Positions 33,985 to 45,887 of a DNA stretch of 64,000 bases are shown in pieces. This DNA comes from Cycas panzhihuaensis (lineage: Eukaryota > Cycadophyta). Every line of letters begins with the position of its first letter. The first letter of the stretch is position 1. Made by a program: the position numbers and the translations under genes. Under the pieces are notes generated by a model. It saw nothing but the letters and a program-made list of their open reading frames with translations. It searched no databases and was not told where the DNA came from. Where the stretch lies: the NCBI GenBank assembly GCA_023213395.1, contig CM041465.1, positions 29,767,741 through 29,831,740 on the forward strand, written 5' to 3'.

Positions 33985-34303
33985 TGTTGAAATATGTTAA
34001 TATACTAATTAATGTAAAGTAGGCCTATTTATGTGCCTAAAATATTGGTGGAATATTCTTGATATGGGTGAATTAATAGATATAATTGTAATTATATTTA
34101 GGCACTTGAGATTTATAAATATAGATCAAAGTCTAAACCTTATGAACATTAGATTATCAAAAATGTAAATAAATATTATTTGATGGGTTTTCACCCATAA
34201 GGGTTTCCCATAGTAATTTGGTATCTTATGTGTGTGATTTATGGTGTGATCTACTTGATATAAAAGATTTTATCAACCTTGTTTGTATTAGTATTTCCCA
34301 ACA
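33985..34303 (+). repeat. 3' LTR of the deleted copia element
   Basis: TGTTGAAATATG to CCCAACA, preceded by the purine tract AAGAGAGGA (33976-33984). Confidence 0.9.
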
Positions 34304-34581
34304 TGACAATTATAGCCTCTAGCACCTATTAGACCAACTAGTTCTATCAAAAGAATAGGGCAAGTGGGTCGACAAACTTTAAGTTTTTTATTTTTCTATC
34401 ACTTATAAAAAGGGAAAGAATAATTTCATTGCAGATGCTCTTTCTCATCTTGTAGTAAACCCAAACATTTAAGCTATATCCCTCCCATAACCCTTTTGGC
34501 TAGAAGACCTTATTCATGATAATGAATCCTAAGCTAATTTTGTCATACAAGCTAACAAAGTTTAGAATCATAAAGGCTAGA
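34304..34581 (+). pseudogene. Chromovirus B pol, part 2 (end of RNase H)
   Basis: Continues the RNase H reading cut at 31253: DNYSL, LLDQLVLSKE, then FSITYKKGKNNFIADALSHL, the normal end of the gypsy RNase H domain. The following residues (PFWLEDLIHDNES) align with the linker of chromovirus A. A copia LTR interrupts it at 34582, and the reading resumes at 56293. Confidence 0.82.
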
Positions 34582-34936
34582 TGTTAATGTGATAGTTAAT
34601 TATTAATACACTATGTTAATGTTAATGTAGTTTAACTAAGGTGATTAAGTGAAAAGATGCAACTTATTCAAAGAGTCACAACCTTAATTAGGTGACACCT
34701 CTTAGAAGAATATAAATGCCTTAAACCCTTGTGCATTCAATGTATCAAATTAATTATACAATAATCAATGTGATCCATCAAGGATCCTTTTGTGGTAGGC
34801 TTTTTCCTAAAAGGGTTTTCCCATATAAATCTTGTGTACTGTGCATCTATTTTCTGTGTATATTTGTTTGCTTGTTATGTGTGGTTAAAGATTTTATAGA
34901 TGAGAAAATTTGTGTATGATTTTATATTCTCAAACA
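34582..34936 (+). repeat. 5' LTR of copia element C
   Basis: TGTTAATGTGATAG to CTCAAACA. It shares ATCAAGGATCCTTTTGTGG and GTGATTAAGTGAAAAG with the 3' copy. By eye roughly one base in eight differs between the two. Confidence 0.92.
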
Positions 34937-34949
34937 TGGTATTAGAGTC
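34937..34949 (+). other. Primer binding site of copia element C
   Basis: TGGTATTAGAGTC directly after the LTR. Confidence 0.85.
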
Positions 34950-35999
34950 GTAGGGTCTTACATAGTTGAAGCATGATGTTGAGTAGAGCAATTTAATCAT
35001 TAGTTACCAAGTGAAGCTGACAAACCCAAGACTTATCTTAAGGGTCCATCAACTCCAACAACGTGCAGAAGCAGGCACAATGTATCAGTGGTGGTTGAAG
35101 CAGTGAAGATCACTATCCAATGGAGAATAAGAGTTTATTAAAGTCAATATTCAGGCATTAAGTCCATGTTTATGGTTGAAGTTAACTCATTGAGGGTCAT
35201 CTGAAGCTGGATGAAGATCTGTTGTAAATATTTAAGCATGTAGAGTATGTCCTAATGGTGATTCGACGGCTATAAGGATAGCCATCCATATAAACAAGGA
35301 AGTTGACTATTTTCCCACTCAAAACACTATAAAATTTAAAAAAGGAAAGTTTTTTTATGGTGTTTCCCACATTCAGTTTATATAAAGGAGAGATTAAATC
35401 CTTCTTGGAATGTTTTCATCCCTTTATACTGAGATTACATAGAGTACATTGTAGTATAAAGCATCATCCACTGTGTTCTTAAGTTTTAGTGCTTTGTATT
35501 TAGGATTACGACCCCTCACCTTGGTTGAACACAGGTTTTGAGCCTACATCTATATACTAGAAGATAGTTATGCTATTTATATACCTTGTTAAGGAGTTTT
35601 ATGCATTAAATAAGCACTATATAATAGATCTAAGGCTAGTTAAGTGCTTTATATGGTGGCTGGGCATCTTTTTCCTTAGATGGGCATCTTTCCACTTGGC
35701 TAGATGCTAATATTATGGTGGTTGGGCATCTTTGAGAGATTGTTGGACTATGCTTAGGTTGTTTACTAAGTTGTACATATGTGTGAAGACCTGTTCCTAA
35801 GGTGGTTGGTCCACTTGAAGCTCATAGACTATGTGTTAAATCATAGTATCTGTTTCTCGGCTACCGGGAATGGACTTGAGACAGGTCAACTTAGGTAAGC
35901 ACAGGTATATACTTCTCACTTTCATCCTCATTATTACTTGGTAGAAGTTTTTTAGAGTGTTGTTTGAGGCACGCTTACTTGCCATTTGTGTGATCGCAT
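34950..35999 (+). other. Leader of copia element C (left part); no gene
   Basis: No protein motif seen. GGGCATCTTT recurs at about 35663, 35684 and 35724, each after a run such as GGTGGCT or TTAGAT, a loose direct repeat. The boundary with the Tat-type element is not sharp and was placed where GC content rises. Confidence 0.5.
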
Positions 36000-38797
36000 T
36001 GCCTTCTCTGCTTGATCACGTTGCTTGTGCCTTCTGCACACTATTCAGCCTATGACGACCCACCATGGGGCACTCCTCAGCGAGTCATATACCCCATATG
36101 GCACTCAACTGCCCGCAACACCTGCATAACTCCTCAAATATGGTTGTTGGTCGCGATCTACTTACATCAACACTCCTGTAACCACTTTGAGTCCCCTTCT
36201 AGGTGTGATAGGACCCACCCGAGACTTGTTTCTCTCTTTCGGCCACTTGCTAGCCACTTGGGCATGAGCTCCCAACCTACCAGGCCTCTGCACACCCCTC
36301 TGTTTAGCTCTAGGCCTTGGTTCTGTCTTTATTTTAGCTTTTAGCCTCGCACTTCTGCAAACTAAGCAGTACCACAAAATTTGTTGCGATGTGACTATTT
36401 AAACTCCTTCTTTTAAACCGCCTTGGCGATTCCCGCTCTTTTCGCAGAATTGCCACGTGGCGCCCTCAAGTACTCACCCCCTCCGTAACCCTAAACATTC
36501 ATTTAGGGTTGGGATGAGAATAAAACCCAAAAATGAATCCATTTGTTGGTCTTCTTCACTCATTTTTTGCTCTCTACTCCTCCTCACACTCTACAACCTT
36601 CTCAAGATCTACTCCTCTACTCTAGCTCCTCTTCCACAGGTGCATCTACTACATCTCAGGCCCTGCTCCAGCGACTCCAAGATTCTTTTTGCAGGTCTAT
36701 TTTGTGGAAGGAGAGTATTCACAGTGTATCAACAAGCAAACTCTAGGAACTAAGAGTGGCATCCATGTTTGCCTCCCCTTCAGCCCAAGTCTGAAAAGCC
36801 TACTTGACACAGGTTTTTTCCTCTAATTTTTGGTAGAATAAGGCTCCCTCCTTCTACCTTACATGTACTCCTTCAAAGTCCTTTAGGTTTTCCTAGTTTT
36901 TTCCTTTCCTGTATGAGAAGTTTTGGGTCAATCTTTGCTCCTCTCCTTTCATTTTACAGGAGCTTGCCTTTTGCTCCCTGTCTTGTAGTATTTCTCCTCT
37001 CTTCTCCCATAAGCCCACTCTAGGGTGGCTGTGTAAGAGGGCTGCATAAGGTCAAGCAAAGGGAGAAAGGCGAGATCCATCCCTCTGTTGGCCTTCTCCC
37101 CAAGGGTTTATCCTTCCCTTCCTTCCTCTTCCACTCCATGCCTCTCTCTAGAGTTGGGCTAGGGATAGTGAAAGCCTATTTTTAGTTCTGAAAATAGTGT
37201 TGGAAGCCCTTACCATGCTGGTTTCAGACCTACACTCTCAGGTTTTGGGCATCATATAAGCCCCTAAACCCATCCTAGTTTGGTTTTTTATCCTTGGCTT
37301 ACCCCAACCTGACGATTTGCTGCCCATAGCACCTCGTCTCTTGGGTCTACCTATGCACCATTCCATTGGTTTATTATCTTTTCCACTTGCTATCCGAACA
37401 ACCATCACATTCTATTTTTTTCCCATTTAGGCTATGTGGAGGTACTTACGGGTAGGTTAGCCAGTCCGAGGGTAATCTCCTTATCTTAGACATTGCTTGG
37501 TGCTGCTTAGATCTAAGTTTTGCTTGGTGGTTTTGGAGTAGAGTGCATTATTTTCAGCTTGACTTATTAGCTATCTTTTATATTTATATACATATTAGGC
37601 GTACTTGGCAGCCCCCTTCTCTAGGAGGGAGAAACCCTTTTTTGTGATTGGCAGGTTCGTGGCAGTGAAAGTACGAAAGAGGTGGACTTCTTGACTGGTG
37701 AGTCCCTAGCTAGTAGTGCTTTTGGTTCCTTCTTTATTTCTTTTTTGCTACTTTACTTTCATATATCGGGGAAGGTAAGGTAGCCCCTCATCCACTTCTG
37801 GTAACCATCGTCAACTAGCCCCACACCTGCGTGGCAAGTTTGAGTGGATGAGTGTGAAAGGAGCAGAAGGATGCAACATCTCAACCATGCTTCTCTCCCA
37901 GGTACTCTTTCTCCCTTCTTTGTCTTTTTTCCACTGTGTTTTTTATGCAAACTTCACATGTTAAAGCCACATAGGAAACAAAAAGGGAATGAACGCACTT
38001 TTTTGCATTTATAAATTCTTTTCCGTAGTCATTCACCTTGTGTGTATATAGGACTTAAGCATGAGCCACACACCTCTTAAGCCCCATCTAACCCACACGT
38101 AGGACCATCTGTCCCTAGACTTACATTTGGTTCTTTTAGCGCACTTACTTTACTTATCACACAACAACCTAATCTTAGCCTATATCCTGCTTCCGTTTGA
38201 GTTAGGCCCTCGTATCTCACATGCACCTACTTGCACATCGCCTTCTCCCTCCTGTGAGAAGACGCAACCTCCTAGAGTCCCTCTTCCTCTTCCCAGCCAT
38301 CCAAGGGGTAGGTGGGCCTCCTCCTTTGGGATGACCCAAGGCCTCGCCTTGCATCCTCTTTCCGAAGATTACCCTAAGGCAATTGGGTACCATTCGTGGG
38401 TCCCGAATCTGCGCTCCGATGCACAGAGGCCCTACGTGGTGTTCTTTCTTGCCATTAGGATCCCATCTATAGCCCAACCGTACCTTAGCTAGCTATTTCC
38501 TTCTAAGCATAGAAGACCATCCTATAGACGCGATTCCACTAGCGACCATACTATGGAACTGCCAGTAGGGGAGCTAGTCTTACTTCTCTTTCTGTTGGTG
38601 ATATTGCTTTCTGGTAATCTTCCTTATTTTCCCTTTCTGTTAGGTAGCCCCCAACGCATGTTTCATATCCCCTTTCCTTCTAACAACTTTGGCAAAGGCG
38701 TTATATGTGATGTTTCTTACATCGTTTACAAGGTTTACCACCTTTGTTAGAAGACCTTTCATATCACCGACTTCCATTGTCAGAATCTGATTTAACA
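36000..38797 (+). other. 5' region of element D: presumed LTR and long leader
   Basis: A TATA-like TATTTAAAC at about 36398, a possible primer site TGGCGATTCCCGCTC at 36424-36438 (unlike the Met-tRNA sites elsewhere), a small AACCCTAAA/TTTAGGGTT hairpin at 36487-36510 and long pyrimidine-rich tracts. Several short frames on both strands (for example 36012-36344, 36457-36753 and 38127-38492) overlap, and none shows a known motif. Tat-lineage elements often have long leaders or an extra frame here; none can be confirmed. Confidence 0.45.
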
Positions 38798-40300
38798 ATG
38801 GAGGGTTATCCTTCTGACTGGGCATATCATGCCTTTACCTAAGGAACTCATGAGTTCCCTGCATCTATTCCAGGATCCACCCAAGAGGGTGATGATCCTA
38901 TCTACTACCCAGGTGACCAACATCACCCCCTTGACATCCATCCTTCTACCCATGTGGTAGAAGACCTGTCTTCTCTTGAGGTTCACCCTTCAATCGATGA
39001 TTCTTACGAGGAGCACCCTGAGGGGTCTATGTCATTCGAGGTCCCATCCACCTCTTATGGTCATGTAGATACCCCTCCCTCTGACATGGTTGAAGCTATT
39101 AGTGAGTGCTTTCGAGTGGCTCATCTTCAATCGTGTCCCTGGTGATTTGAAGATGTTCTGCACCACCTACAGGTGGCCCATATGGGCAAAACCTGGTTCC
39201 ACACCCTCTTTTTCTGCCATCTAGCGTGGCCTCCCACATTGCATCTTTACAAGGGAACTTAGCTTCCTTTCAAGGTGCTTATTCTCAAGCCCCTTTTCAA
39301 TAAGGGGTGCTTCCCCAAGGACAGATGGGTTTACCACCCCCATCCGTTCCTTGCTCATTACCGTTTGTCGATCCTACGGTCCATGCAAAGGTGTGTCCCT
39401 TTATGGACTATCGATCGACGCCATTATTCGTTGAGGCGTTAAGGACTAACTTACCGCCTCACCCTCGCAAAGTTCCTAAATTTGACAGGACTTCCTTACA
39501 AGACCCAGCGGAGCACGTCTATAGTTTTTCTATGGCGTGCATTGATTACTAGGCTTACGACCACATATTGATGAAGTTATTTCCACGATCTTTGTAGGGT
39601 GACACCCTTAAGTGGTTTTATCACCTCCCTGCCCACTCCATCTTTTCATTCCAGCAATTGGTGGACGAATTCATCAACTACTTCGATGTAGCTCATCCTT
39701 TTAAAAGTAGAATGAAATCTCTCCTTTCACTCAAACAAGGTCATGGCAAAATGAATCGTGACTTTGTGCGATGATTCCATGACCTTCTTCACTCCACTAA
39801 GGCCACGTTGCCCAAGGAGTTGAAGAGAGACCTTTTCGTTAATGCACTTCACCCCGAAGTATATGTGGAAGTCCTTAAAATGGGGGCGACCACATGCGAC
39901 TCTGCGATTGCAAAGTGCTTAGCGCTAGAGGCTATTGAGATCCAAGCTAGACTCAAGAGGCCTCTTAAGCCCTCACAATACCGTGAGGCACCTCCCTCAA
40001 CCAAGGAAACTAAACCTTTATAACCCACCAGGCCTACTTCTCACCCGACTGAGAAGACTTAAAACCCCTTTACTTCTGCCGTATGTTCATTCAAGTGCAC
40101 GATGAAAGAGCTTAAACTTCAAGCCCCTTCATCACCAACTTCTAGTAAACAAATTCAACAGGCTTCTCAAGCCACTCCTCCCGCAGGGGATAATACCCAG
40201 CCTTCTGAAGCAAGGAAAGCAGATCCTTCACTCAAGAAGAAGTGGTGTTCCGTCCATGAGGAGTGCTTCCATGATGACTCGCGTTGTCGGGTGTAACACC
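38798..40300 (+). pseudogene. Element D gag remnant
   Basis: The ATG at 38798 opens MEGYPSDWAYHAFT, then an acidic region (open 38954-39145). The capsid domain at about 39420-39960 has KVPKFDRTSLQDPAEHVYSF, LKWFYHLPAHSI, LVDEFINYFDVAH, LLSLKQG and ELKRDLFVNALHP, the pattern of Tat-lineage Gag. A zinc-knuckle-like C-x2-H-x4-H-x4-C set lies at 40246-40287 (WCSVHEECFHDDSRC), followed by a stop at the position of a likely Gln. A few stops and shifts separate open stretches of up to about 80 codons. Confidence 0.8.
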
Positions 40301-40536
40301 CTCATGATGCCCTACAATGTGATTCATCTCCTAGGTGGGCCTCGAGGCCTGATCTCGATTAACCCATCCATAAGGATATGTTCCCCAAATATGGGGAGCG
40401 TGATCATAATACTCAACAAAGAAACAACTAAAATCGAGGTAGCTCCCCTAATTCTCATCCTTCACATGGTAGAGGGAAGGGTGCGCGAGATTCAACATCC
40501 TCCTCGCGTTCCCCTGACTGCCGTGCTCCTTCACCT

Positions 40537-42180
40537 TTGCGATCTTGCAACAAGGGAAAGAAGGTAATTCAAATGCTTGAGGCCACTCCCTTATATGCCC
40601 TAACTTGGTCTCAAGCCATAAAAGAGGCAACCGGTGCCTCTACATCTACATCACATATTGATCCTCCTCCAAAAGTTGTTCCTCTGGAGATACCTTCGCT
40701 TCCCAAGAACGTTTCCGTCCACCCCAATTGCTTTGACTTTAGGAGAGCCCTTACTGAACCCACAGGGAAGGGTAAGCTATTTTCTATAGTTGAAGAGCTT
40801 CATACCGTGGCCAACAGGATGTCCATCATGGACATCTTGAAAAGTTATCTAAAGCAACAAACGCTCCTTCTAGAAGCTTTAGGGTTGAACGATGCACCTA
40901 TTCACTCTTTGGGCATTACCCAAAGTCGTGAGCCCGTCATCTCCTTTGATCCTAAAGATCTTTCCCCAACCAGTGAAAGAGAGCACCAATGGAACTTCCC
41001 CTTCACCATCATCATAGACACACCTGATTGTACCTTGTGAAGGACTGTCGTTGACAACAGTTCTTCCATCAACGCTATGCACTTGTGTGTCATGCAAGAG
41101 CTTGGCATTTCTGATTTGGAACCCGTTCCATGGTGATGTCAAGGCTACGATGGTAGTGAGAAGACTCCTTTGGGGTCCATCTCTATACCTCACACACTCG
41201 AGGATAAGACCATCCTCGCTGACATCATTATCCTTGATGTGGACGTTGATTACAACCTCCTCTTGAGTTGACCATGGCTTGACCAAATGGGAGCTGTGTG
41301 TTCCACCTGTTAGAGGCAACTCAAGTTTGTCCATAATGGGCAAATGAAAGTTGTCTCCTGCGAGTGACCACCTACAAAATAAATTAGACCATCCACTCAA
41401 GCGAGTCATGGCCAGTCAAAGGGGAGTAAAATCCCTTCTACTCACTCCTCGGCTTGCTCCATTGGCATACCCAATCCATCTCACATCAAAGAAGAGCCTA
41501 CATCTTCTTCTCCTAGTCTCACTCACTTCGATCCTATTGGTGTTGGGAGCTACAGGTACCTCACCTCGTTCAGTGACGATGAGTCTCACGATAAGGATGA
41601 GGATTGTCTTCATCCCATTTCTTTCCTCTACACTAGTAGGATGCACCTATCTCATTCTAGATCCCCACTTAGAACCTCTTTCATTAGTGAGACTAGTCAC
41701 TCCTCTGTGTCACATGTCATCACTCATATTAACTCATCCGCAATTGGGTCTTCCTCTTCATCACCCCCCTGCAGGTGATGGCTTCGAGGAATTCCCTTTC
41801 GCTCCTTCTGAGTAGCCCCTTCGAGACTCTCTCTTAGAGTCTCCTAAGGAAGACGGGCAACCAGACGACCATCACAGTCTCATTGTCCCCACTTCCTCTA
41901 GCACTTCATCTATTCAAAGTAAGGTCATCCATGGGGTGGATTACTTCGAAGACGATGAAGACTTGCTTGAGTACTTAGCGGGCTCTGCACCCAACTTTCC
42001 TTTTGGTCACCATAGGCTTGGCCACCAGAAGATTCTCACGATTGGGTCTACACTCACTTACCCAATCCCGTCCCCTATTCCATCTCTTCCTGTTGACCTT
42101 GCCCCCCTCTATTTTGAGGAGGGAAATGCCATGTGCATGGGGGCAACCCAGGACATCGTCTTGGCCCCTGGAAAGATCAT
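40537..42180 (+). pseudogene. Element D protease and protease-RT linker
   Basis: An open frame at 40537-41037 ends one codon before the protease active site, at a TGA where Arg is likely. The same frame then continues RTVVDNSSSINAMHL at 41041-41085, with the catalytic Asp kept in a VDNS rather than VDGG or DSG context. YNLLLS, a stop, then PWLDQMGAVCST (41250-41310) is the end of the protease domain. The linker 41340-42180 is rich in Ser, Asp and Pro (DDESHDKDED, YFEDDEDLLEYLAG), longer and more acidic than in the chromoviruses here. Confidence 0.75.
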
Positions 42181-43560
42181 TAAGGTCAGGATGGAATGCT
42201 CTCCTGATGAGGTAAGGGAGTACTCCCTTTTGTTTTAGGAGTTTTAGGACGTTTTTGCATGGAATTATTTTGATATGAATGGAATTGACCCCTCCATTAT
42301 CACTCATAATCTCACTACCATTCCCAGCACCGTGTGCAGCGAAGCGAAGATCATCTCCACCCTAAGCTCTTAACTTCCATTAAGATAGAGGTCGAGAAGC
42401 TGTTGGATGCTAGACTTATTACCTCTATCGATTACCCTAAATGGGTATCCAACATTGTCCCCGTTGCTAAGAAAAACAGGTCTATCTGAATATGCATTGA
42501 TTTTCGTGATATTAACAATGCATGTCCTAAAGATAACTTCCCACTCCCCTTTATTGATCAAATCATCGATTGAACCGCTGGATTTGAAGTTATGTCCTTG
42601 ATGGATGGCTTCTTTTGCTACAACCAGATCAAGATATCTCCTGAAGACTGCCACAAGACAACCTTCACCACCCCGTGGGGTACCTTTGCCCATAAGGCAA
42701 TGCCCTTCAATCTTAAAAATGTAGGAGCCACATATTAGAGGGCTATGCATTCTATTTTCCATGACCTCATCAACAACACGTTGGAGGTCTTCATGGATGA
42801 CATGATAGGCCTCTCGCGTACTAGAGCCCATCATCCCTCTGACTTGTGGGCCATCTTCATGCGATGCCACAAGTATCATGTTAGTCTCAACCTGCTTAAA
42901 TGCATGTTTGTTGTCACCTCTGGTAAACTCCCATGTTTCTTTATGTCAAAGCAAGGGATACAAATTGATCCAGATAAAGTCAAGGCAATCCTTGACATGC
43001 CGCCTCCTAGAACCCAATGACAGATCAAGTCATTTCTAAGTAGGCTTGGTTTCCTTAGGCATTTTCTGGCAGACTTTGCCATAAACGCCAAACCCCTTAC
43101 GAACCTATTAAAGAAGGGAGCCCCCTTTGTTTGGTCTGACAATACCCAATAAGCCTTCGAAGGGCTTAAGGAAGCTCTCACTTCCACTCCTATGTTGGCA
43201 CCCCCTAGCTTCGATAGGCCCTTCATCCTTTATACCACCATCGATGAATCACAGGGCGCTATCTTTGGCCGCCCAGGAGGATGACTCAGGGGTCAAGAGA
43301 GCGATCTATTTCATCAATCGCACTCTTATGGCTGCTGAACTTAACTACTCTCTAGTTGAGAAGGAATATCTCTCCTTAGTCCACGCGACCAAGAAGTTCA
43401 GACATTACTTACTCGGTAATACTACTAAGGTGATCATCCAGTCTGAGCCCTTGTGATATTTGCTTACTCGTTTAGACTTGATGGGTAGGGTGGGCCGTTG
43501 GACTGTCCTACTTTAAGAGTTTGACCTTTAAATCATTAACAGGAAGTCAAAAAAAGGAAT
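42181..43560 (+). pseudogene. Element D reverse transcriptase and RNase H
   Basis: RT starts with DVFAWNYFDM near 42250. Boxes in order: WVSNIVPVAKKN, CIDFRDINNACPKDN, MDGFFCYNQIKISPED, TPWGTFAHKAMPFNLKN, and the catalytic FMDDMIGLS at 42790-42816 with both Asp present. It continues KQGIQIDPDKVKAILDMPPP to about 43020. RNase H 43200-43456: YTTIDESQGA, then after a frameshift AIYFINRTLMAAELNYSLVE and YLSLVHATKKFRHYLL, typical Tat wording. Stops such as the TGA at 42488 (I-stop-ICIDF) replace Arg codons. Confidence 0.85.
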
Positions 43561-43649
43561 GATAGTGGCAGAGCAACTAGTTGATGCCCCCATTCCTAAC
43601 ACGTGCGACGTTCCTATTGATGACTGTCTCCCTAACGAGCCTATCCTAA

Positions 43650-44922
43650 CCATCTAGGGCACCTCTCCTCATCCGCTCACCGATAGTGAGTGGTATGGTG
43701 ACATTGTACAGTATCTCACTTAGTAGGAATACCACCCTGAAGCCAGTAACAAAGTCAAGTCATGCATCCGTGCCACTGCCAGATAATACTTCCTCGTAGA
43801 TGAAGTGTTGTATAAAAGATCCTTCAATGGGATCCTTCTTCGCTGCGTCACTTCGGAAGAAGTGGACCAGATACTCTGTGAATTCCATCATGGCATTTGT
43901 GGGGGGCATTTTGGGGGCCAATCCATGGCCCAAAGGATCCTCCGCATGGGCTATTATTGGCCATCCCTTTTCAAGGACTCCCATGCCTACGCCCTGAGGT
44001 GTCAGCGATGCCAAGAGCATGCCAACATCTCTCACGTGCCTTCTGAGGCCCTCCATTCTATTATATCTCCATGGCCCTTTGCTCAATGGGGTTTAGACCT
44101 CATTGGTGTTCTTCATCACAGCACAAGTACATCTTAATTGCCATGGAGCATTTTACAAAATGGGTGGAGGTAATCCGTCTATCCACTATGCCTGGTAAGA
44201 TGATAACCACCTTCATCTACTAACATATCATTTGCCGTTTCGGGATTCCAGACATCTTAATCACAGACAATGGAACCCCCTTTTATAACAAGGAGATGGA
44301 TGAGCTTTACGAGAAATTCAAGATTTCTCATAAGACCTCATCTCCTTATTACCCCCAAGCAAATGGACAAGTTGAATCATTCAATAAAACCCTTATTAAC
44401 ATTCTAAAGAAAATCGTCATGCAATCTCAAAGAGATTGGTATCTTCAACTCCCCTCTCCCCTGTGGGTATATCGTACTTCTATCCATACGGCTACTGGAA
44501 TGACACCATTCTCCTTAGTCTATAGGACTGAGGCAGTACTCCTACTGGAAGTGGAGATCCCCTCTCTACGAGTCTCCCTTAGAGGTCTTATCGATGAGGA
44601 GTCTATCCATTAGGCTCACCTCTTAGACCTCCAGGCTCTGGATGAGAGATGTTTAGTGGTTTACCAAGCAAACCTTACTTCGAAAGCCCACTCAAAAAGG
44701 ACTTACGATAAACATCTTTGTACCTGTCCTTTATACCCTAGGGACTACGTCCTCAAGTTGGAATATCTCTACGATCGCCTAACCAAATTTGGGCCTAAAT
44801 GGATTGATCCTTTCATCATTCTCGAGAGCCTCGATAACGGTGCTTATAGGATTGCTACCTTGGAAGGCCTAGAATTTGAGAATGCTGTCAACGAAAAATT
44901 CCTCAAGAAATTTTATGCATGA
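43650..44922 (+). pseudogene. Element D integrase
   Basis: The zinc-binding region is intact at 43887-44020: HHGICGGHFGGQSMA and CQRCQ give the HHCC set. The core has WGLDLIG near 44090, ILITDNGTPF near 44255-44285 and YYPQANGQVESF near 44346-44385, so all three catalytic acids (D, D, E) survive. A frameshift near 44137 and another after 44613 break the frame. The last piece, 44656-44922, ends GAYRIATLEGLEFENAV and LKKFYA, the usual Tat integrase end without a chromodomain. Confidence 0.85.
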
Positions 44923-45124
44923 TCCTCTTGGCGATCCCTTCGCCATGCTCCAGAATGAGCCTAAACTACCGCCCTATGCTTGTTCGCATTCCCCCTAGCC
45001 TTCAGTGGAATGGATAGCTTAGGTCCTTATTCTTTTTTGTTCCTTTCGTAGGACCCTTATTCCCTCTTTCTTGGGAACCTTGCCTCCCTATTTAGGCATT
45101 CCCTAATTAGGGTGACTCTTGGGG

Positions 45125-45163
45125 TGTCAACACTCCCTCCCATCGCTATTTCCTTTGCATATC
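45125..45163 (+). repeat. Start of element D 3' LTR, cut by chromovirus F
   Basis: TGTCAACACTCC follows a CTTGGGG purine tract about 200 bp after the integrase stop. Chromovirus F follows at 45164, and the interrupted sequence resumes at 51183 (after the TSD) with CCTCTATGCTCCCG. Confidence 0.55.
45159..45163. repeat. Target-site duplication, left copy (chromovirus F)
   Basis: ATATC, identical to 51178-51182. Confidence 0.92.
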
Positions 45164-45544
45164 TGTTAGGGATCCAACCCCTAACTTACCTTCTCTTATA
45201 TTCTCTTATATCTTGTACTTCTTCTCTCTCTTATATCTTTATTTCTTCTACTTCTTCCCTTTTCTTAATATCCCACATGCATAAGTAGAAGGTTGTGTAG
45301 TGGTTATTGAGTACTATATATATTCATGTAATATCCCACATGCATAAGGAGGCGGTTGAGTAGTAAGCATAGAGACATATATATATTTGTGTAATCCTTA
45401 GAGTATGGTATCTTGAATATCATTGTTATTTGCATGTAATTGGGAGGTTGCCCCCTCGAAGGGTATTGCAATATAAGTGCTCTTTTGGAGTTATTTGCTT
45501 ATTATATTGGTGTGCAATTATCATTAAGGAGTGGTATCCTACCA
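45164..45544 (+). repeat. 5' LTR of chromovirus F
   Basis: TGTTAGGGATCCAACCCC to CCTACCA. It contains two internal copies of AATATCCCACATGCATAAG (about 45268 and 45332) around a TATATATATT tract. Confidence 0.95.
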
Positions 45545-45546
45545 AG

Positions 45547-45558
45547 TAGTATCAGAGC
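45547..45558 (+). other. Primer binding site of chromovirus F
   Basis: TAGTATCAGAGC, two bases (AG) after the LTR, as in chromovirus A. Confidence 0.88.
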
Positions 45559-45887
45559 AGTCGATCCATTCCTTGTGGGAGAGTCAAGGTACTAAATAAT
45601 CAATTTTTTCCATCATTTTTTTCTCATTAGTACCTATTCTCATTTGATTTCCATTTAGTTACTTTGCTTTTTGGGGGTAGATAACATCGCAATCAGTACA
45701 TTCTAACACTGCCACCGGGCAGTTCTCTTTTGCATTTAGATAGAGACCCTGTGCCGGGGGTCTATAAATATCACGAGGATCTATCGTTTTAGGCTAAGTG
45801 CATTGTGGCTTTTCCGTCCCTTGCGTGAAGGACTGGAGATCACACTCCTGAATCAAGCCTTGCATGTAACTCGGCCACTGAATTGTG

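Larger units (their letters stand above)
31254..34303 (+). mobile_element. Nested Ty1/copia element with a large internal deletion
   Basis: 3050 bp element with 319 bp LTRs, inserted in the RNase H of chromovirus B. Flanks TAACC and TGACA match at three of five, but removing the element plus one flank restores the RNase H reading ILTDNY exactly. Of the coding region only a short RT segment and the RNase H end remain (33590-33900). 31585-33589 shows no protein motif and may be leader plus heavily decayed or replaced DNA. Its leader shares TAATCATTAGT and ACCAG with the copia element at 34582, suggesting related families. Confidence 0.85.

Noticed and set aside
35640-35740. Three GGGCATCTTT copies as a possible satellite or binding-site array
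   Set aside because: Only three loose copies with uneven spacing in an AT-rich leader; too weak to claim.
36012-36753. Overlapping open frames on both strands
   Set aside because: GC-rich leader of the Tat-type element; no motif, and the frames overlap each other on opposite strands.
38127-38492. 121-codon frame, possibly an extra ORF before gag
   Set aside because: Proline- and serine-rich without any recognised motif, overlapped by an 86-codon antisense frame; cannot be separated from chance.
40879-41409. 176-codon minus-strand frame, one of the longest open frames in the window
   Set aside because: Antisense of the element D protease region; the plus strand carries the family motifs.
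42370-42879. 169-codon minus-strand frame
   Set aside because: Antisense of element D reverse transcriptase, which has all boxes on the plus strand.
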